DNA of 64,000 bases from Actinomadura chibensis NBRC 106107 (GCF_001552135.1 NZ_BCQP01000058.1:18680-82679), one strand, 5' to 3'. Positions 17,250 to 25,627 are shown, counted from the first letter of the stretch. Made by a program: numbers and translations. The notes: a model not told the origin generated them from the sequence alone.

Positions 17250-17800
17250 CAGTCACCCTTCCCCGGCTTCTCGCTCGACGCGGTAACCCTGCCCAACACG
17301 ACCGAAATGGTCGACTTGAGTATCACCGTCAAGCTCGGCGCACATCCTCGTAAAGCGAGGTTACATGCCAGGATTGCCCGCTGCCGGAAATCTGACCTTA
17401 CGGAAGGCCACATTGATCGAATGGTGACCACCGAAGTCAGTGAGTCTTCGCCACGCGATCAATCCCCGCAATCTCTGGAAAATTCCCCTTTCATCACTAA
17501 TTGCGAGGCGCAGGCGTCCCTCGGTCGTGGAGGAATACGGAAATTTCCAGAGAAAGCGCTTCGAGCAGGAAGGACGGGCGAAGGGGACGTGCATGGGATC
17601 GTGGCACGGGCTCTACGGGGCCTCGGAGGCGCGCCCGGAGCGGCCAACGGGATACGGCGGGGAGCGGCGTCTCGGATCGGGGTGGGCCGGGGTGACTCGG
17701 TTTCGCTGGGGGGTTCGCGCGCCTTGCCGAGCTTCTACGGCTCTGGTCGGCGGGCGAGTTTCGGAGTCACCCCGGCCAGGTCTTCTGGAGGGTTCGCGCG
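17250..17800. other. 551-bp gene-free region with several inverted and direct repeats
   Basis: No plausible gene. It separates the left cassette from the lipoprotein gene. Contents: (i) a regulatory block at 17319-17413 shared with 22229-22332; (ii) a 15-bp imperfect inverted repeat, 17472-17486 and 17539-17553 (GGAAATTTCCAGAGA, 14 of 15); (iii) a perfect 12-bp inverted repeat CCGGGGTGACTC at 17687-17698 and 17764-17775; (iv) an 11-bp direct repeat GGGTTCGCGCG at 17711-17721 and 17790-17800, the second abutting the lipoprotein stop. AT content is higher than in the neighbours. The repeats could mark an old recombination junction or control sites. Confidence 0.6.
17339..17413 (-). promoter_or_regulatory. 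Conserved upstream element of WXG100-a'
   Basis: An 18-bp core CGCACATCCTCGTAAAGC (17339-17356) is identical to 22260-22277, and flanking GTTAC and CTTACGGAAG boxes are also shared. Inverted TTAC/GTAA boxes suggest an operator or promoter driving each cassette. Confidence 0.55.
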
Positions 17801-18208
17801 TCAGCCGCCGGACGGCTGCGACTGCGCGGCGCACTCCGCGGAGTCCTTGTTGACCTGCGCGTCGCTCTTCCCGTTCTTGTCGGTCGGGACGACGACGGGC
17901 GACGTCGGCTCGGGCATGCCGTAGCCCTTCTTCCGCATGCACGCCACCACCTTGCCGAGCGCCTCGCGCTGCGCCGGGGTGAGCTCCGAGCCGCCGCCCC
18001 CGCCGTTCGTGCCGCCGCCCTTGGTGCTGCCGCCGGTGCTTCCTCCACCGCCGTTGCCCGTGATGGTGCCGCCACCGTTGCCGGTGATGGTGCCGCCGCC
18101 CGACGGCGACACCTTCCCGCCGGCGTCGTCCTTCGAGTCGCCCCCGCAGGCGCTCATGCCCAGCGTCAGCGCGGCCGCGACGACCGGGACCACCAGCAGT
18201 CTCTTCAT
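17801..18208 (-). CDS. Small Gly-rich lipoprotein
   Basis: 135 residues starting at an ATG with GGAAGAG upstream. A type II signal peptide ends at the lipobox LGMSAC (Cys21). A Gly/Thr/Ser linker with two GGGTITGN repeats follows. A compact C-terminal domain (residues ~74-130) has a cysteine pair (C90 and C126) likely to form a disulfide. It lies 94 bp downstream of the second mycosin, in the same direction, between the two copies of the duplicated cassette, and has no counterpart next to the left mycosin. It would be anchored on the outer membrane face. Family unknown. Confidence 0.8.
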   Translation of the reverse strand: MKRLLVVPVVAAALTLGMSACGGDSKDDAGGKVSPSGGGTITGNGGGTITGNGGGGSTGGSTKGGGTNGGGGGSELTPAQREALGKVVACMRKKGYGMPEPTSPVVVPTDKNGKSDAQVNKDSAECAAQSQPSGG

Positions 18209-18302
18209 GATCACTCTTCCGTTCGGGTTGATTGCACACCAATGAGGACGGCCGTCCGCGCGCACGGAGGTGGGCGCGCGGGCGGCCGCTTGGGGATGAA
18301 GG

Positions 18303-19667
18303 TCAGTTCGGAGGTCGCGATCCTCCCGGGCCCTGCGGCGGCAGGTAAGGACGCCCGCCCTGGCCACCCGGCGGCGGACCACCCCATCCGGACGGTCCGC
18401 CCTGCGGCGGCACCGGCTGCCCGCCCTGCGGCGGCGCGGCCTGGCCGCCCCAGCCCGGCGGCGGACCGGACGCTCCCCCGCCCGGCCCCATCGGCGGCGG
18501 GCTCTTCTTCCCGCGCCGGACGAGGAGCAGGAGCACACCCCCGCCGATGACGACGACCACGGCGACGATCCCCAGCAGGATGTAGAGGTTGCGATCCGCC
18601 TGGTCGGCCTTCTTCGTCGCCTCCGACTTCGGCACCTTGGTCTTCGTGGGCGCCTTGGAGGTCGCCTCCGGGTGGGATGCCAGCCAGCGGTCATACCCGG
18701 CGAAGACCGGGTTCGGCGCGTTCTTCGGCACGTTCGCCGTCAGAGCGGCGGCCGGAATGATGACGCCGTACCCGGTCATGTTGTCCTTACCGGGAGGACC
18801 CGCGTCCTTGGTCGTGTTGATGAGCCGCTGGACGACCTCACGCGCCGGCATCTCCGGGTACTTCGACCGGATCAGCGCCGCCACCGCCGAGGTCAGCGCC
18901 GAGGCCTGGCTCGTCCCCGCCACGTGGTCGGTGACCTGGCCGTTGGCGAGCACGGTGTTGACCAGGAAGCCCGGCGCCGCGACCGTGACATACGGCTGCC
19001 GCTCGGTCGCGTTCCAGGCCGCCTTCTTGTTGTCCACGGCGCCGACGGCGAGCACGCCCGCACAGTTCGCGGGCTCCATCGACGGGTTTGCTCCGTCGCC
19101 GCTGTTACCGGCGCCCGCCACGACCACGATGTCCTTTTGCAAGGCGTAGGAAATGGCCTGCTGGACCTCGGGACGGCAGCCACCCTGCGCGGCGAAGGCC
19201 TGCGAGATGTTGATGACCTTGGCGCCGTGATCAGCGGCGAAGCGGATCGCCTTGTCCCAGACGCTCAGGTTGGAGTTCAACGACATGATCTTGGCTTCGG
19301 GGGCGACGCCGACATACCCCGTGCCCGTGCCCTGGCTCGCGATGAGCGCCGCCATCGCGGTGCCGTGCGAGTCGTCGAGATCCGAGGACGGTCCGACCTG
19401 CCCGTCCCCACTACCCGAAATCGCGTCCCAGCCGGGAACCAGGACGCCTTGCATATCTGGAATTCGGCCGTTGACGCCGGTATCGACGACCGCGACGGTG
19501 ACGCCCGCCCCCTTGGTAGTGGGCCAGACCTTCTGCTGGATTTCCCAAGCCGAGAACCACCACTGATCCGAGCGCGGGGCCGGTGCCGCTCCGGCGGGAG
19601 CCGCGGTGGTGAGGACCAGAGCGGATGTCGCTCCGATCGCGGCGAGCCATCGTGTCATCCGTCGCAC
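18303..19667 (-). CDS. mycP: Mycosin, ESX-associated subtilisin-like protease (right cassette)
   Basis: A 454-residue S8 protease with signal peptide (to about residue 28), catalytic D62 (VDTGVNG), H101 (SHGTAMAA), N188 and S253 (GTSQAS). A membrane helix near 367-390 is followed by a 60-residue Pro/Gly-rich cytoplasmic tail longer than in the left paralogue. The two mycosins share the same spacing of all active-site residues and long identical blocks (SQAFAA, SYALQ, GTGTGYVGVAP), consistent with cassette duplication. Acts at the outer membrane face in the ESX core complex. The preceding gene encodes the long WXG protein. Confidence 0.94.
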   Translation of the reverse strand: MRRMTRWLAAIGATSALVLTTAAPAGAAPAPRSDQWWFSAWEIQQKVWPTTKGAGVTVAVVDTGVNGRIPDMQGVLVPGWDAISGSGDGQVGPSSDLDDSHGTAMAALIASQGTGTGYVGVAPEAKIMSLNSNLSVWDKAIRFAADHGAKVINISQAFAAQGGCRPEVQQAISYALQKDIVVVAGAGNSGDGANPSMEPANCAGVLAVGAVDNKKAAWNATERQPYVTVAAPGFLVNTVLANGQVTDHVAGTSQASALTSAVAALIRSKYPEMPAREVVQRLINTTKDAGPPGKDNMTGYGVIIPAAALTANVPKNAPNPVFAGYDRWLASHPEATSKAPTKTKVPKSEATKKADQADRNLYILLGIVAVVVVIGGGVLLLLVRRGKKSPPPMGPGGGASGPPPGWGGQAAPPQGGQPVPPQGGPSGWGGPPPGGQGGRPYLPPQGPGGSRPPN

Positions 19668-19764
19668 AACGAAACCTCACTGCACGGAACACGGCGTGAG
19701 CGGCCCGACTTCGCCGATCCGCTCACGCCGTCTCCTGCTGCGTCCTCTGGTGACTGAGCCTTGC

Positions 19765-20979
19765 TCAGCCAATCACGGGAGGAGCGGTGTCACCATCGTT
19801 TCCGCCCCAGACGTCCTCGTCCTCCATGAGCCAGGTGGTGCGCTCGTGCTCGTCCTCGCCCTTGCCGCCGCCGCCGCGTCCGGCCATCGGGCCGCCCATG
19901 CCGCCGCGACCGGCGGCTCCGGCCTTGCCGAGGCCGCGGCCCGCGCCGAGAGCGCCCTTGCCCGCGCCGAGTCCGGCGCCGGGCATGCCTCCGGCCAGAC
20001 CACCGGCACCGGCGCCGCCGCCGGGGATGCTGCCGCCGCCACCGCCGCCGGGAAGCCCGCCTCCGGGCAGGCCGCCCTTGCCGAACGGGTCGACGCCGCC
20101 GCCGCCACCGCCGGGCGGGAGACCGGCGAGGTCGCTGCCGCCGCCGGGGCCGCCGGGGATGCTGCCCCCGCCGCCACCGCCGGGAAGGTGGCCGCCACCG
20201 CCGCCGGGGATGTTGCCCCCGCCGGGGATGTTGCCGCCGTGACCGCCGCCGGGGAGGCTGCCGCCGCCACCGCCGGGCATGCTGCCGCCGCCGCCCGGGA
20301 TGCTGCCGCCGCCACCGCCGCCGCCCGGGTCGCTGATCTTGCCGCCGCCCGGAAGCTCGTTCCCGATCCTGCGCTCGACGTTGGTCGGCATGGGCAGGTC
20401 GGTGGAGATGCGTTCCGGCATGTTGCCGTTGGCCTGGACGGTCCGTTCGCCGAGGCGCTTCATGTGCTCCTTGGCGGCCTTCTCCTCGGCGTTGTCGATG
20501 ATGCCGAGGGCCTCGCCGATCTTCTTGCCGCCGAGGGCGAGCATGCCGCCGCCCGGGCCGCCGACCATGGTGCCCGCCGCGACGACGCCCGCGTCGTCCC
20601 AGGAGAGGTTGCCGACGAACCCCTTGCCGGGACGGTGCGTCTTGTACCAGTCGAGCTTCTGCCCGTGGTCCGTCAGGGCCGCGCCGGTGGTGTGGGAGAC
20701 CTGCTGCATGCCCGTCGCGCTGTCCACCAGGCGCTGCATCTGCTTGAGGGTCTCGTCGGCGTCGTCGCCCTTCCAGACGCCGGCGAGCGCGCTTTTCTGC
20801 GCGCGAAGGATGCCTGCCGCCTCCTGGAACTTCTGTGCGGCGGCCGTGTAATATCCGCCGGCGTCGCTGACCCGCTGCGGATTGGTGGCATCCAGGATCT
20901 TGTTCATGTCGTCGATGCCGCCGTCCCAGTCTGTGGGACTGTTCTGATGTGAGCGAATCGGCTCGTCGTGCTTGCCCAT
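19765..20979 (-). CDS. Long WXG-type ESX substrate with Gly/Pro-rich tail (right cassette)
   Basis: 404 residues. The N-terminal helical domain carries a WXG turn at W69-K-G, in the same GDDAD context as the left paralogue, and a hydrophobic glycine-rich hairpin near 135-155. Residues ~215-375 are almost entirely Gly/Pro/Ile/Ser repeats of the type GGGGSIPGGG. The C-terminus shares the EDEHERTTWL-EDEDVWGGNDGD tail with the gene at 15294-16439. The domain order suggests an ESX-exported or surface-associated protein whose conserved tail could be a targeting signal; that role is inferred. It begins 26 bp after the small helical gene. Confidence 0.78.
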   Translation of the reverse strand: MGKHDEPIRSHQNSPTDWDGGIDDMNKILDATNPQRVSDAGGYYTAAAQKFQEAAGILRAQKSALAGVWKGDDADETLKQMQRLVDSATGMQQVSHTTGAALTDHGQKLDWYKTHRPGKGFVGNLSWDDAGVVAAGTMVGGPGGGMLALGGKKIGEALGIIDNAEEKAAKEHMKRLGERTVQANGNMPERISTDLPMPTNVERRIGNELPGGGKISDPGGGGGGGSIPGGGGSMPGGGGGSLPGGGHGGNIPGGGNIPGGGGGHLPGGGGGGSIPGGPGGGSDLAGLPPGGGGGGVDPFGKGGLPGGGLPGGGGGGSIPGGGAGAGGLAGGMPGAGLGAGKGALGAGRGLGKAGAAGRGGMGGPMAGRGGGGKGEDEHERTTWLMEDEDVWGGNDGDTAPPVIG

Positions 20980-21004
20980 GAGTATTGATCCCGCCTAGTC
21001 GCGC

Positions 21005-21379
21005 CTAGTACGCGCTCGTGTTCTTGGTGGTGGGTGTGGCAGCACCACCGCTCGTCATCGCCCGGTTGGCGGCGGCCGTGTTCTGCTGTTCCTTCTCGTC
21101 GTGGTTGCCCACCATGCGATCAAGAGCGTCGATCACACCCTTGTAGCTCTGGAGGAACTGGTCGTACTGGGTCTTGATCTGCGTATAGGCGGCCGTGGTG
21201 GAGGCGGCCAGGCCCTGCACCGCGGGATACTGCCCCAGGTCGGCGTTCGTGATGTTGCCGTGCACCGAGATGTCGTTGCGCGTGCCCTTGCCCTTGTCGA
21301 AGTCCTCGTAGTTCGCTCTGAGCTTTTTGAGGATCTTCTTGACCTCTTCGGTGTCGATCTCGCTCTTCTGATCACCCAT
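21005..21379 (-). CDS. Small helical ESX-associated protein (right cassette)
   Basis: 124 residues, helical, no signal peptide. It is a paralogue of the protein at 16442-16822, sharing QKSEID, DLGxYPA, AAYTQI and VxNHDEKEQ. It probably works with the long WXG protein encoded next. The ATG is preceded by GGAGG within the conserved 37-nt leader. The family is not recognised. It differs from the EGGDFSI-type small proteins encoded right of EccC. Confidence 0.72.
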   Translation of the reverse strand: MGDQKSEIDTEEVKKILKKLRANYEDFDKGKGTRNDISVHGNITNADLGQYPAVQGLAASTTAAYTQIKTQYDQFLQSYKGVIDALDRMVGNHDEKEQQNTAAANRAMTSGGAATPTTKNTSAY

Positions 21380-21381
21380 GT

Positions 21382-21418
21382 GAGCCTCCGGCGGGCCGGG
21401 AGTCGCCCGCTACCCCGT
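21382..21418 (-). promoter_or_regulatory. 37-nt intercistronic leader (right copy)
   Basis: Exact match to 16825-16861: GCGGGC/GCCCGC stem directly before the GGAGG of the small helical gene. In this copy a further ~95 bp with a GGCCGGCCG palindrome separates it from the WXG100-b stop. Confidence 0.6.
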
Positions 21419-21513
21419 ATTGACTTCTCTCGTAGAAGTTTCGCGCCTGACCGCCGCCACGGCCGGCCGCCTCGGTGTCGGGCGGCCGGCCGGGGAGCCT
21501 GTGGTCTGTGTGG

Positions 21514-21804
21514 TCAGCCGCTGATGATGCCGACGTTGGTCTTGACCGTGCCCTGCCCCGTGTGGCTGGACGACTGGATGACCTGACCCAGCTGCTGCAC
21601 GATCCGCGCGATGTCGGCCGCCGAGGCCTCCCACTGACGCTTGGCGTCGAAGTAGGCGTCGCGCGCACCGTCCTCCCACTGACCCAGCTTGGCCTCGACG
21701 CTGCTGGCCAGATCGTCCAGCTCCGAGTTCATCTGGTTGAACTTCTGCTGGAACTGCGCGTACGCCTGCTCCATCGCGCCGAAGTCCATCGAGCTGTAGC
21801 CCAT
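21514..21804 (-). CDS. WXG100 protein b
   Basis: 96 residues forming two helices around W43-E-D (QWEDGARDAYF), the variant turn common in actinomycete EsxB-like proteins. There is no YxxxD/E motif at its C-terminus, so it probably relies on the partner WXG100-a, which has one, for recognition by EccC. It lies 37 bp downstream of WXG100-a. The equivalent gene in the left cassette survives only as the relic at 16867-16934, so this is the only intact copy. Confidence 0.9.
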   Translation of the reverse strand: MGYSSMDFGAMEQAYAQFQQKFNQMNSELDDLASSVEAKLGQWEDGARDAYFDAKRQWEASAADIARIVQQLGQVIQSSSHTGQGTVKTNVGIISG

Positions 21805-21841
21805 TGTTCCTCCGTGTCCTCGTGAGTACTGAGAAGACCGA

Positions 21842-22156
21842 TCAGCCGTTCAGCAGTCCGGCGACCCGATTGACCGCCTCGGTCTGCTGCTGCTCACTGC
21901 CCTCGTAATTGATCTTCACCTGCACCAGCTTCTCGTGCAGGTTGTTCAGCACGTCCAGGACCTTGCCCAGCTCACCGTTGAACTCGTTGTACACCTTGGT
22001 GAACGCGCTCCCCGCCTCACCGATCCACCGCCCGGAGAGGGCCGCCTGCTCGTGACCGAGATCAGCCTGGATCTTACGGAGGTCCTGCGCGGCCTCTTCG
22101 ACCCGCTGGGCCGCCTGGGCCATTTCCCCTCTGTCGACCGAAGACTTCTGGCTCAT
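21842..22156 (-). CDS. WXG100 protein a (right cassette)
   Basis: 104 residues with the canonical W44-I-G turn and export motif YEGSE (Y84-E88). The protein is identical to that at 16935-17249. It likely forms the heterodimer with WXG100-b encoded next, the usual EsxA/EsxB arrangement. The upstream 235 bp carries the conserved element centred on 22260-22277, so it is probably the first gene of a transcript running to the lipoprotein gene. Confidence 0.93.
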   Translation of the reverse strand: MSQKSSVDRGEMAQAAQRVEEAAQDLRKIQADLGHEQAALSGRWIGEAGSAFTKVYNEFNGELGKVLDVLNNLHEKLVQVKINYEGSEQQQTEAVNRVAGLLNG

Positions 22157-22259
22157 CAGTCATCCTTCCCGACTTGGTACCACTCGTGTTCGACGCGGCG
22201 CGAGCCCCCGTTGGTTCACTGCCGACCCGGTCGACCTTGAACACCATCGTCAGGCACAA

Positions 22260-22332
22260 CGCACATCCTCGTAAAGCACGTTACGGATGCAGTACGGCAG
22301 ATGATCGCCGATTCAGCTTACGGAAGACCACA
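22260..22332 (-). promoter_or_regulatory. Conserved upstream element of WXG100-a
   Basis: Contains the 18-bp core identical to 17339-17356, a perfect CGTAA-N6-TTACG inverted repeat and a CTTACGGAAG box. Placed 104 bp before the start codon. Likely promoter/operator of the cassette; the regulator is unknown. Confidence 0.55.
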
Positions 22333-22391
22333 TGACACGAAAAGGGGTCGTCGTCAAACGGCGGGGGGCGCGGACGGACGACCCGGCGGTG

Positions 22392-22682
22392 TCAGGCCCA
22401 CATCTGGGTGTTGGTCCCCTCGGCGGACTTGTAGTTGTGGTGGGCCGCGCCCACCGACTCCCCGAACTCCTTCACCGTGTCGGCCTGCTCACGCGCGACC
22501 TTGTCCCACTTCCCCTTGGCCTCGAAGTAGGCGTCGCGCGCGTCGTCCTCCCAGCGGCCGAGCTGGCTCTGCAGATCGGCTTCCAGCGCGTCCAGCAACT
22601 GGACCATTTCCTGATGCTTGGACTGGAACATCGCCTGGGCGTGCTGCATCGTGGCGTACTCGGTGCTGAACGCTTGACTCAC
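22392..22682 (-). CDS. WXG100 protein c
   Basis: 96 residues. Helix-turn-helix with W44-E-D (GRWEDDARDAYFEAK) and a YxxxE export motif at Y84-E88 (YKSAE). It lies between EccB and the duplicated cassette and is more like WXG100-b in its turn but carries its own export motif, so it may function as a homodimer or as a further partner. Separated by 83 bp from eccB and 235 bp from WXG100-a, it is probably expressed with the core genes. Confidence 0.9.
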   Translation of the reverse strand: MSQAFSTEYATMQHAQAMFQSKHQEMVQLLDALEADLQSQLGRWEDDARDAYFEAKGKWDKVAREQADTVKEFGESVGAAHHNYKSAEGTNTQMWA

Positions 22683-22765
22683 GGCAACCCTCCGTCATGA
22701 ACCGCAACGCCGGGCGATCGTATCAAGATTCGCCGGTTCGTTGGGAAACTCGCCATTTTTTCTGA

Positions 22766-24205
22766 TCATGCGCCGGTACTGCCCGGTTGAATGGGTTCAA
22801 GTGCCTTCTGCGGGTCGAGCGCCGGTCCCTGCGGAACGAGATTGAGCAGGTTCGCGGGCACCGGGACGGCGTCGTTCTTCTCCGCGGAGATGCTGTATCC
22901 AAGGGCCTTCGCGGTCTCCGGAGACTTGAGCGAGTAGCGCTTCCCGTCGTCGGCCACGAGCGCGTAGGTGTTGATCGCCTCAATCGATCCGGAGGCGGGC
23001 AGCACACCCGCGAGGACGGCGCTCCCCGGCGGCAGCACCACGTTGTCGACGCCGGTCCCGGTCGCCTGCGTGGGCATGGGCAGGTCCGCGCCGCCGCCGA
23101 TGGTGAGCTTGGCCGCCGTGGAGCTCTTCTTGGTGTCGGGGTAGACGACGCAGAGGGAGTCCTTCGCGTCGTAGGGGCGCACCTTGATGGCCGTCTGCGG
23201 GAGCCGCTCGTCCAGGACGGGCTGCGCCGACCGGTGGTTCGTCACGGCCGCGCCGTCGAGCGGGGTGTCCTTCGGCTGGGTGTAGGCGGCCGAGTTCTGG
23301 ATGAGCGCCGCCTGCAGCGGGCTGATCGGCGCGTAGCCGTCCGCCATCAGGACGTACGGCTGGTCGCCCGATCCGACGCCCTTCACCCGGAAGACCTGCC
23401 CGATCACGCCCGCGGCCCCGGCGAACTGCGGTTTGCCGCCCGCGCCCGGAATGCGCGGCGGGGCGAAGTCGGGGCCGGGCGGCAGCGCGTTGACGAACCC
23501 GGGCGACACCGCGGCGGGCGCCGACGCGCTGAGGACGGTGAGCCCGGCAGGGGACAGCAGCATCCGCTGGTTCTTCCAGATCAGCCAGTTGTTGTTCGCG
23601 CCCGTGCTGACGACGACGCCGGTCGCCGGGTCGAGCGGCTCGCCGCCGACGTCGCGCCCGCCGACGAGCGAGACCACCGACTGCCCGGGGCCGCCGCCCG
23701 CGTTCTGCCGCACGCACACCGACCACGGCCCGCCGACCAGCCGCTTCGCCGCGGGCACCGAGTCGGGCGCGCCGGGGATGCCGATCATCGGGCCGCGGGT
23801 GAACTTCGACAGCGACTTCGCCGACACCGACTTCTGCTCGGCCGGTCCGCCGCCGCCCCCGTTCGCGAGGGACGCGGCGAGCTTCGCGGACGCGTAGTTC
23901 GCGACCGGGCACAGCACGTCCTTCTGCGCGCCGCGCGGCTTGCACCACACGAACGCGGCGCCGGTCTCCTTCTCGATGAGGACGACGCCGGGCTTGTCCA
24001 GCCCGTCGCTGCCGCCGCCGATCAGCAGCCCGACGATGCCGAACCCCGCGGCGACGAGGATGCCGACCATGATGCCCGCGAACGTGCCGACGTTCATCTT
24101 GCGCAGCGGCTGCTCGGGGTAGTCGGGTTCGGCGAGGATCAGCGCCTGCGAGGCGCGGTGGGTCATCAGGCGGTGCGCCTGGAGCAGATCCCTTTTGGTC
24201 TGCAT
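22766..24205 (-). CDS. eccB: Type VII secretion core protein EccB
   Basis: 479 residues; ATG with GAGGAGGAGG upstream. The N-terminal cytoplasmic stretch with the EccB signature (RDLLQAHRLMTHRASQALI) precedes a single helix near 41-63 and a large extracytoplasmic domain with paired cysteines (in FVWCKPRG, VLCPVAN, VCVRQN and LCVVYP). EccB forms the periplasmic-side part of the ESX membrane complex with EccC, EccD and EccE. It lies 24 bp downstream of eccD in one leftward operon. The C-terminus is Pro-rich and disordered. Confidence 0.95.
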   Translation of the reverse strand: MQTKRDLLQAHRLMTHRASQALILAEPDYPEQPLRKMNVGTFAGIMVGILVAAGFGIVGLLIGGGSDGLDKPGVVLIEKETGAAFVWCKPRGAQKDVLCPVANYASAKLAASLANGGGGGPAEQKSVSAKSLSKFTRGPMIGIPGAPDSVPAAKRLVGGPWSVCVRQNAGGGPGQSVVSLVGGRDVGGEPLDPATGVVVSTGANNNWLIWKNQRMLLSPAGLTVLSASAPAAVSPGFVNALPPGPDFAPPRIPGAGGKPQFAGAAGVIGQVFRVKGVGSGDQPYVLMADGYAPISPLQAALIQNSAAYTQPKDTPLDGAAVTNHRSAQPVLDERLPQTAIKVRPYDAKDSLCVVYPDTKKSSTAAKLTIGGGADLPMPTQATGTGVDNVVLPPGSAVLAGVLPASGSIEAINTYALVADDGKRYSLKSPETAKALGYSISAEKNDAVPVPANLLNLVPQGPALDPQKALEPIQPGSTGA

Positions 24206-24229
24206 CGAGCCTCCTCCTCGTCAGCCTCG

Positions 24230-25627
24230 TCAGCCCACCACGGAGCGGACGTACTCGAAGACCCCCGCGACGCCGAGCGCCAGCGGGACGAGCGCGACCA
24301 CCAGGATGATCTCCAGGATGTCCCCGGCGCGTCCCCAGAACGGTGTCAGCCGGTTACCGGGCAGCCACATTCCGACTCCGGTCGCGATACCGGAGACGAT
24401 CAGCGTGGGCAGCAGGACGCCGACCAGCAGCAGCATCTGCGAGTCGGTGTCGAGGGCGGTGGCGAGGGCGAGCGCGCCGAGCCCGGCGACGCCCGGGATG
24501 AGGAGCCAGAGCTTCTGCGCCCTCCCCCGCAGGATCCGCGCCCGCAGCAGGAGGGTGAAGGAGAGGACGACGCACATCGTCGGGCTCACCCAGCCGCCGT
24601 CCAGGGACAGCGGGACGACGGCCCCGAGCGCGGTCAGCCCGATCGCCGACACCCCGCCGGTCACGAACCGGTCGGCGACGGCCGTCCGGTCGAGGAGGGC
24701 CTTGCCGTCCACCATCAGGGTGTCGCGGCGCAGGTCCTCGGCGCTGCCCGGGACGGGCGGCAACTGCACCCGCGCCATCTTGAACGCGACGCCGGGGAGC
24801 AGCGGCGTCAGCGCGAGCGCGACGGTGACGGTGATGGCGGCGATGCCCGCGGCGTCCATGTCGAAGCCGAGCGCGATGGCGCAGTTCGCCGTCCCGAGGA
24901 GGGCGGCGACGGCGGCGCCGTAGAAGACGGGGAGGCCGTCCGCGATGGCGAACCCGGCGATCGTCGCGGCCAGCACCACCGCGCCGAAGCCGGCCGCGAG
25001 GTGGAGCGATCCGATGTCGCCGAGCTTGTCGTCGCCGGCCGGGCCGAGCACTCCGGCGAGGAACGCGTACGGGAGGGCGGCGTAGCCGAGCGCGGCGCCC
25101 GCGCCCGCGTCGCCGAGCGCGCGCGACAGCGCGATCGCGGCGATCAGCAGCAGCAGCGCCACGCCGCCCGCCGCCCCGGCCGGGGCGTACCAGGACGGCC
25201 CCGCGAGCAGCAGCGTCAGCGACCCGACGACCAGCCCGGCGACGCCCCAGCCGAGGGCGAACCTGCGGGTGGAGTCGTTGCGCCAGCGGCCGGGACGGTC
25301 CTTGACGGCGGTCGCGACGACGTCCGGGACGTCGTCGAAGACGAGGTCCGGGATCTGCGCCATCCGGGGACGCAGATAGATGAGGTCGCCGTCGCGCAGC
25401 CCGGCCTGCGCCGGCGTGCTGGACGGGTCGAACGGCGCCTCGTCGAGCTTCTGCAGCACCCACCCGCCGTGTGCCAGCCCGGCGTCGGCGAGGTTCTGGC
25501 CGGCGTAGCGCAGCATCGTGGGGTAGAGCTCGGCGAAGGTCGCGTCGGAGGGCAGTGCGATGTCGACCCGCCGGCTCGGTCCGACGACCGTGATCCGGCA
25601 GAGGTCAGCTCCAGGGAGCGCACTCAC
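24230..25627 (-). CDS. eccD: Type VII secretion membrane channel protein EccD
   Basis: 465 residues from a GTG start. An N-terminal ubiquitin-like domain (residues ~8-92, CRITVVGPSRRVDIALPSD to DGDLIYLRP) is followed by a linker and eleven or so hydrophobic helices up to the C-terminus. This is the EccD layout; EccD dimers form the membrane vestibule of the ESX complex. It diverges from eccC across 395 bp and is the first gene of the leftward ESX run. No EccE homologue was found beside it. Confidence 0.95.
   Translation of the reverse strand: MSALPGADLCRITVVGPSRRVDIALPSDATFAELYPTMLRYAGQNLADAGLAHGGWVLQKLDEAPFDPSSTPAQAGLRDGDLIYLRPRMAQIPDLVFDDVPDVVATAVKDRPGRWRNDSTRRFALGWGVAGLVVGSLTLLLAGPSWYAPAGAAGGVALLLLIAAIALSRALGDAGAGAALGYAALPYAFLAGVLGPAGDDKLGDIGSLHLAAGFGAVVLAATIAGFAIADGLPVFYGAAVAALLGTANCAIALGFDMDAAGIAAITVTVALALTPLLPGVAFKMARVQLPPVPGSAEDLRRDTLMVDGKALLDRTAVADRFVTGGVSAIGLTALGAVVPLSLDGGWVSPTMCVVLSFTLLLRARILRGRAQKLWLLIPGVAGLGALALATALDTDSQMLLLVGVLLPTLIVSGIATGVGMWLPGNRLTPFWGRAGDILEIILVVALVPLALGVAGVFEYVRSVVG

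Noticed and set aside
17249..17431. 60-codon frame upstream of WXG100-a'
   Set aside because: It lies in the conserved regulatory block and has no counterpart reading frame in the right copy.
17472..17553. Inverted repeat considered as insertion-sequence ends
   Set aside because: Only ~80 bp between ends, no transposase and no flanking target duplication.
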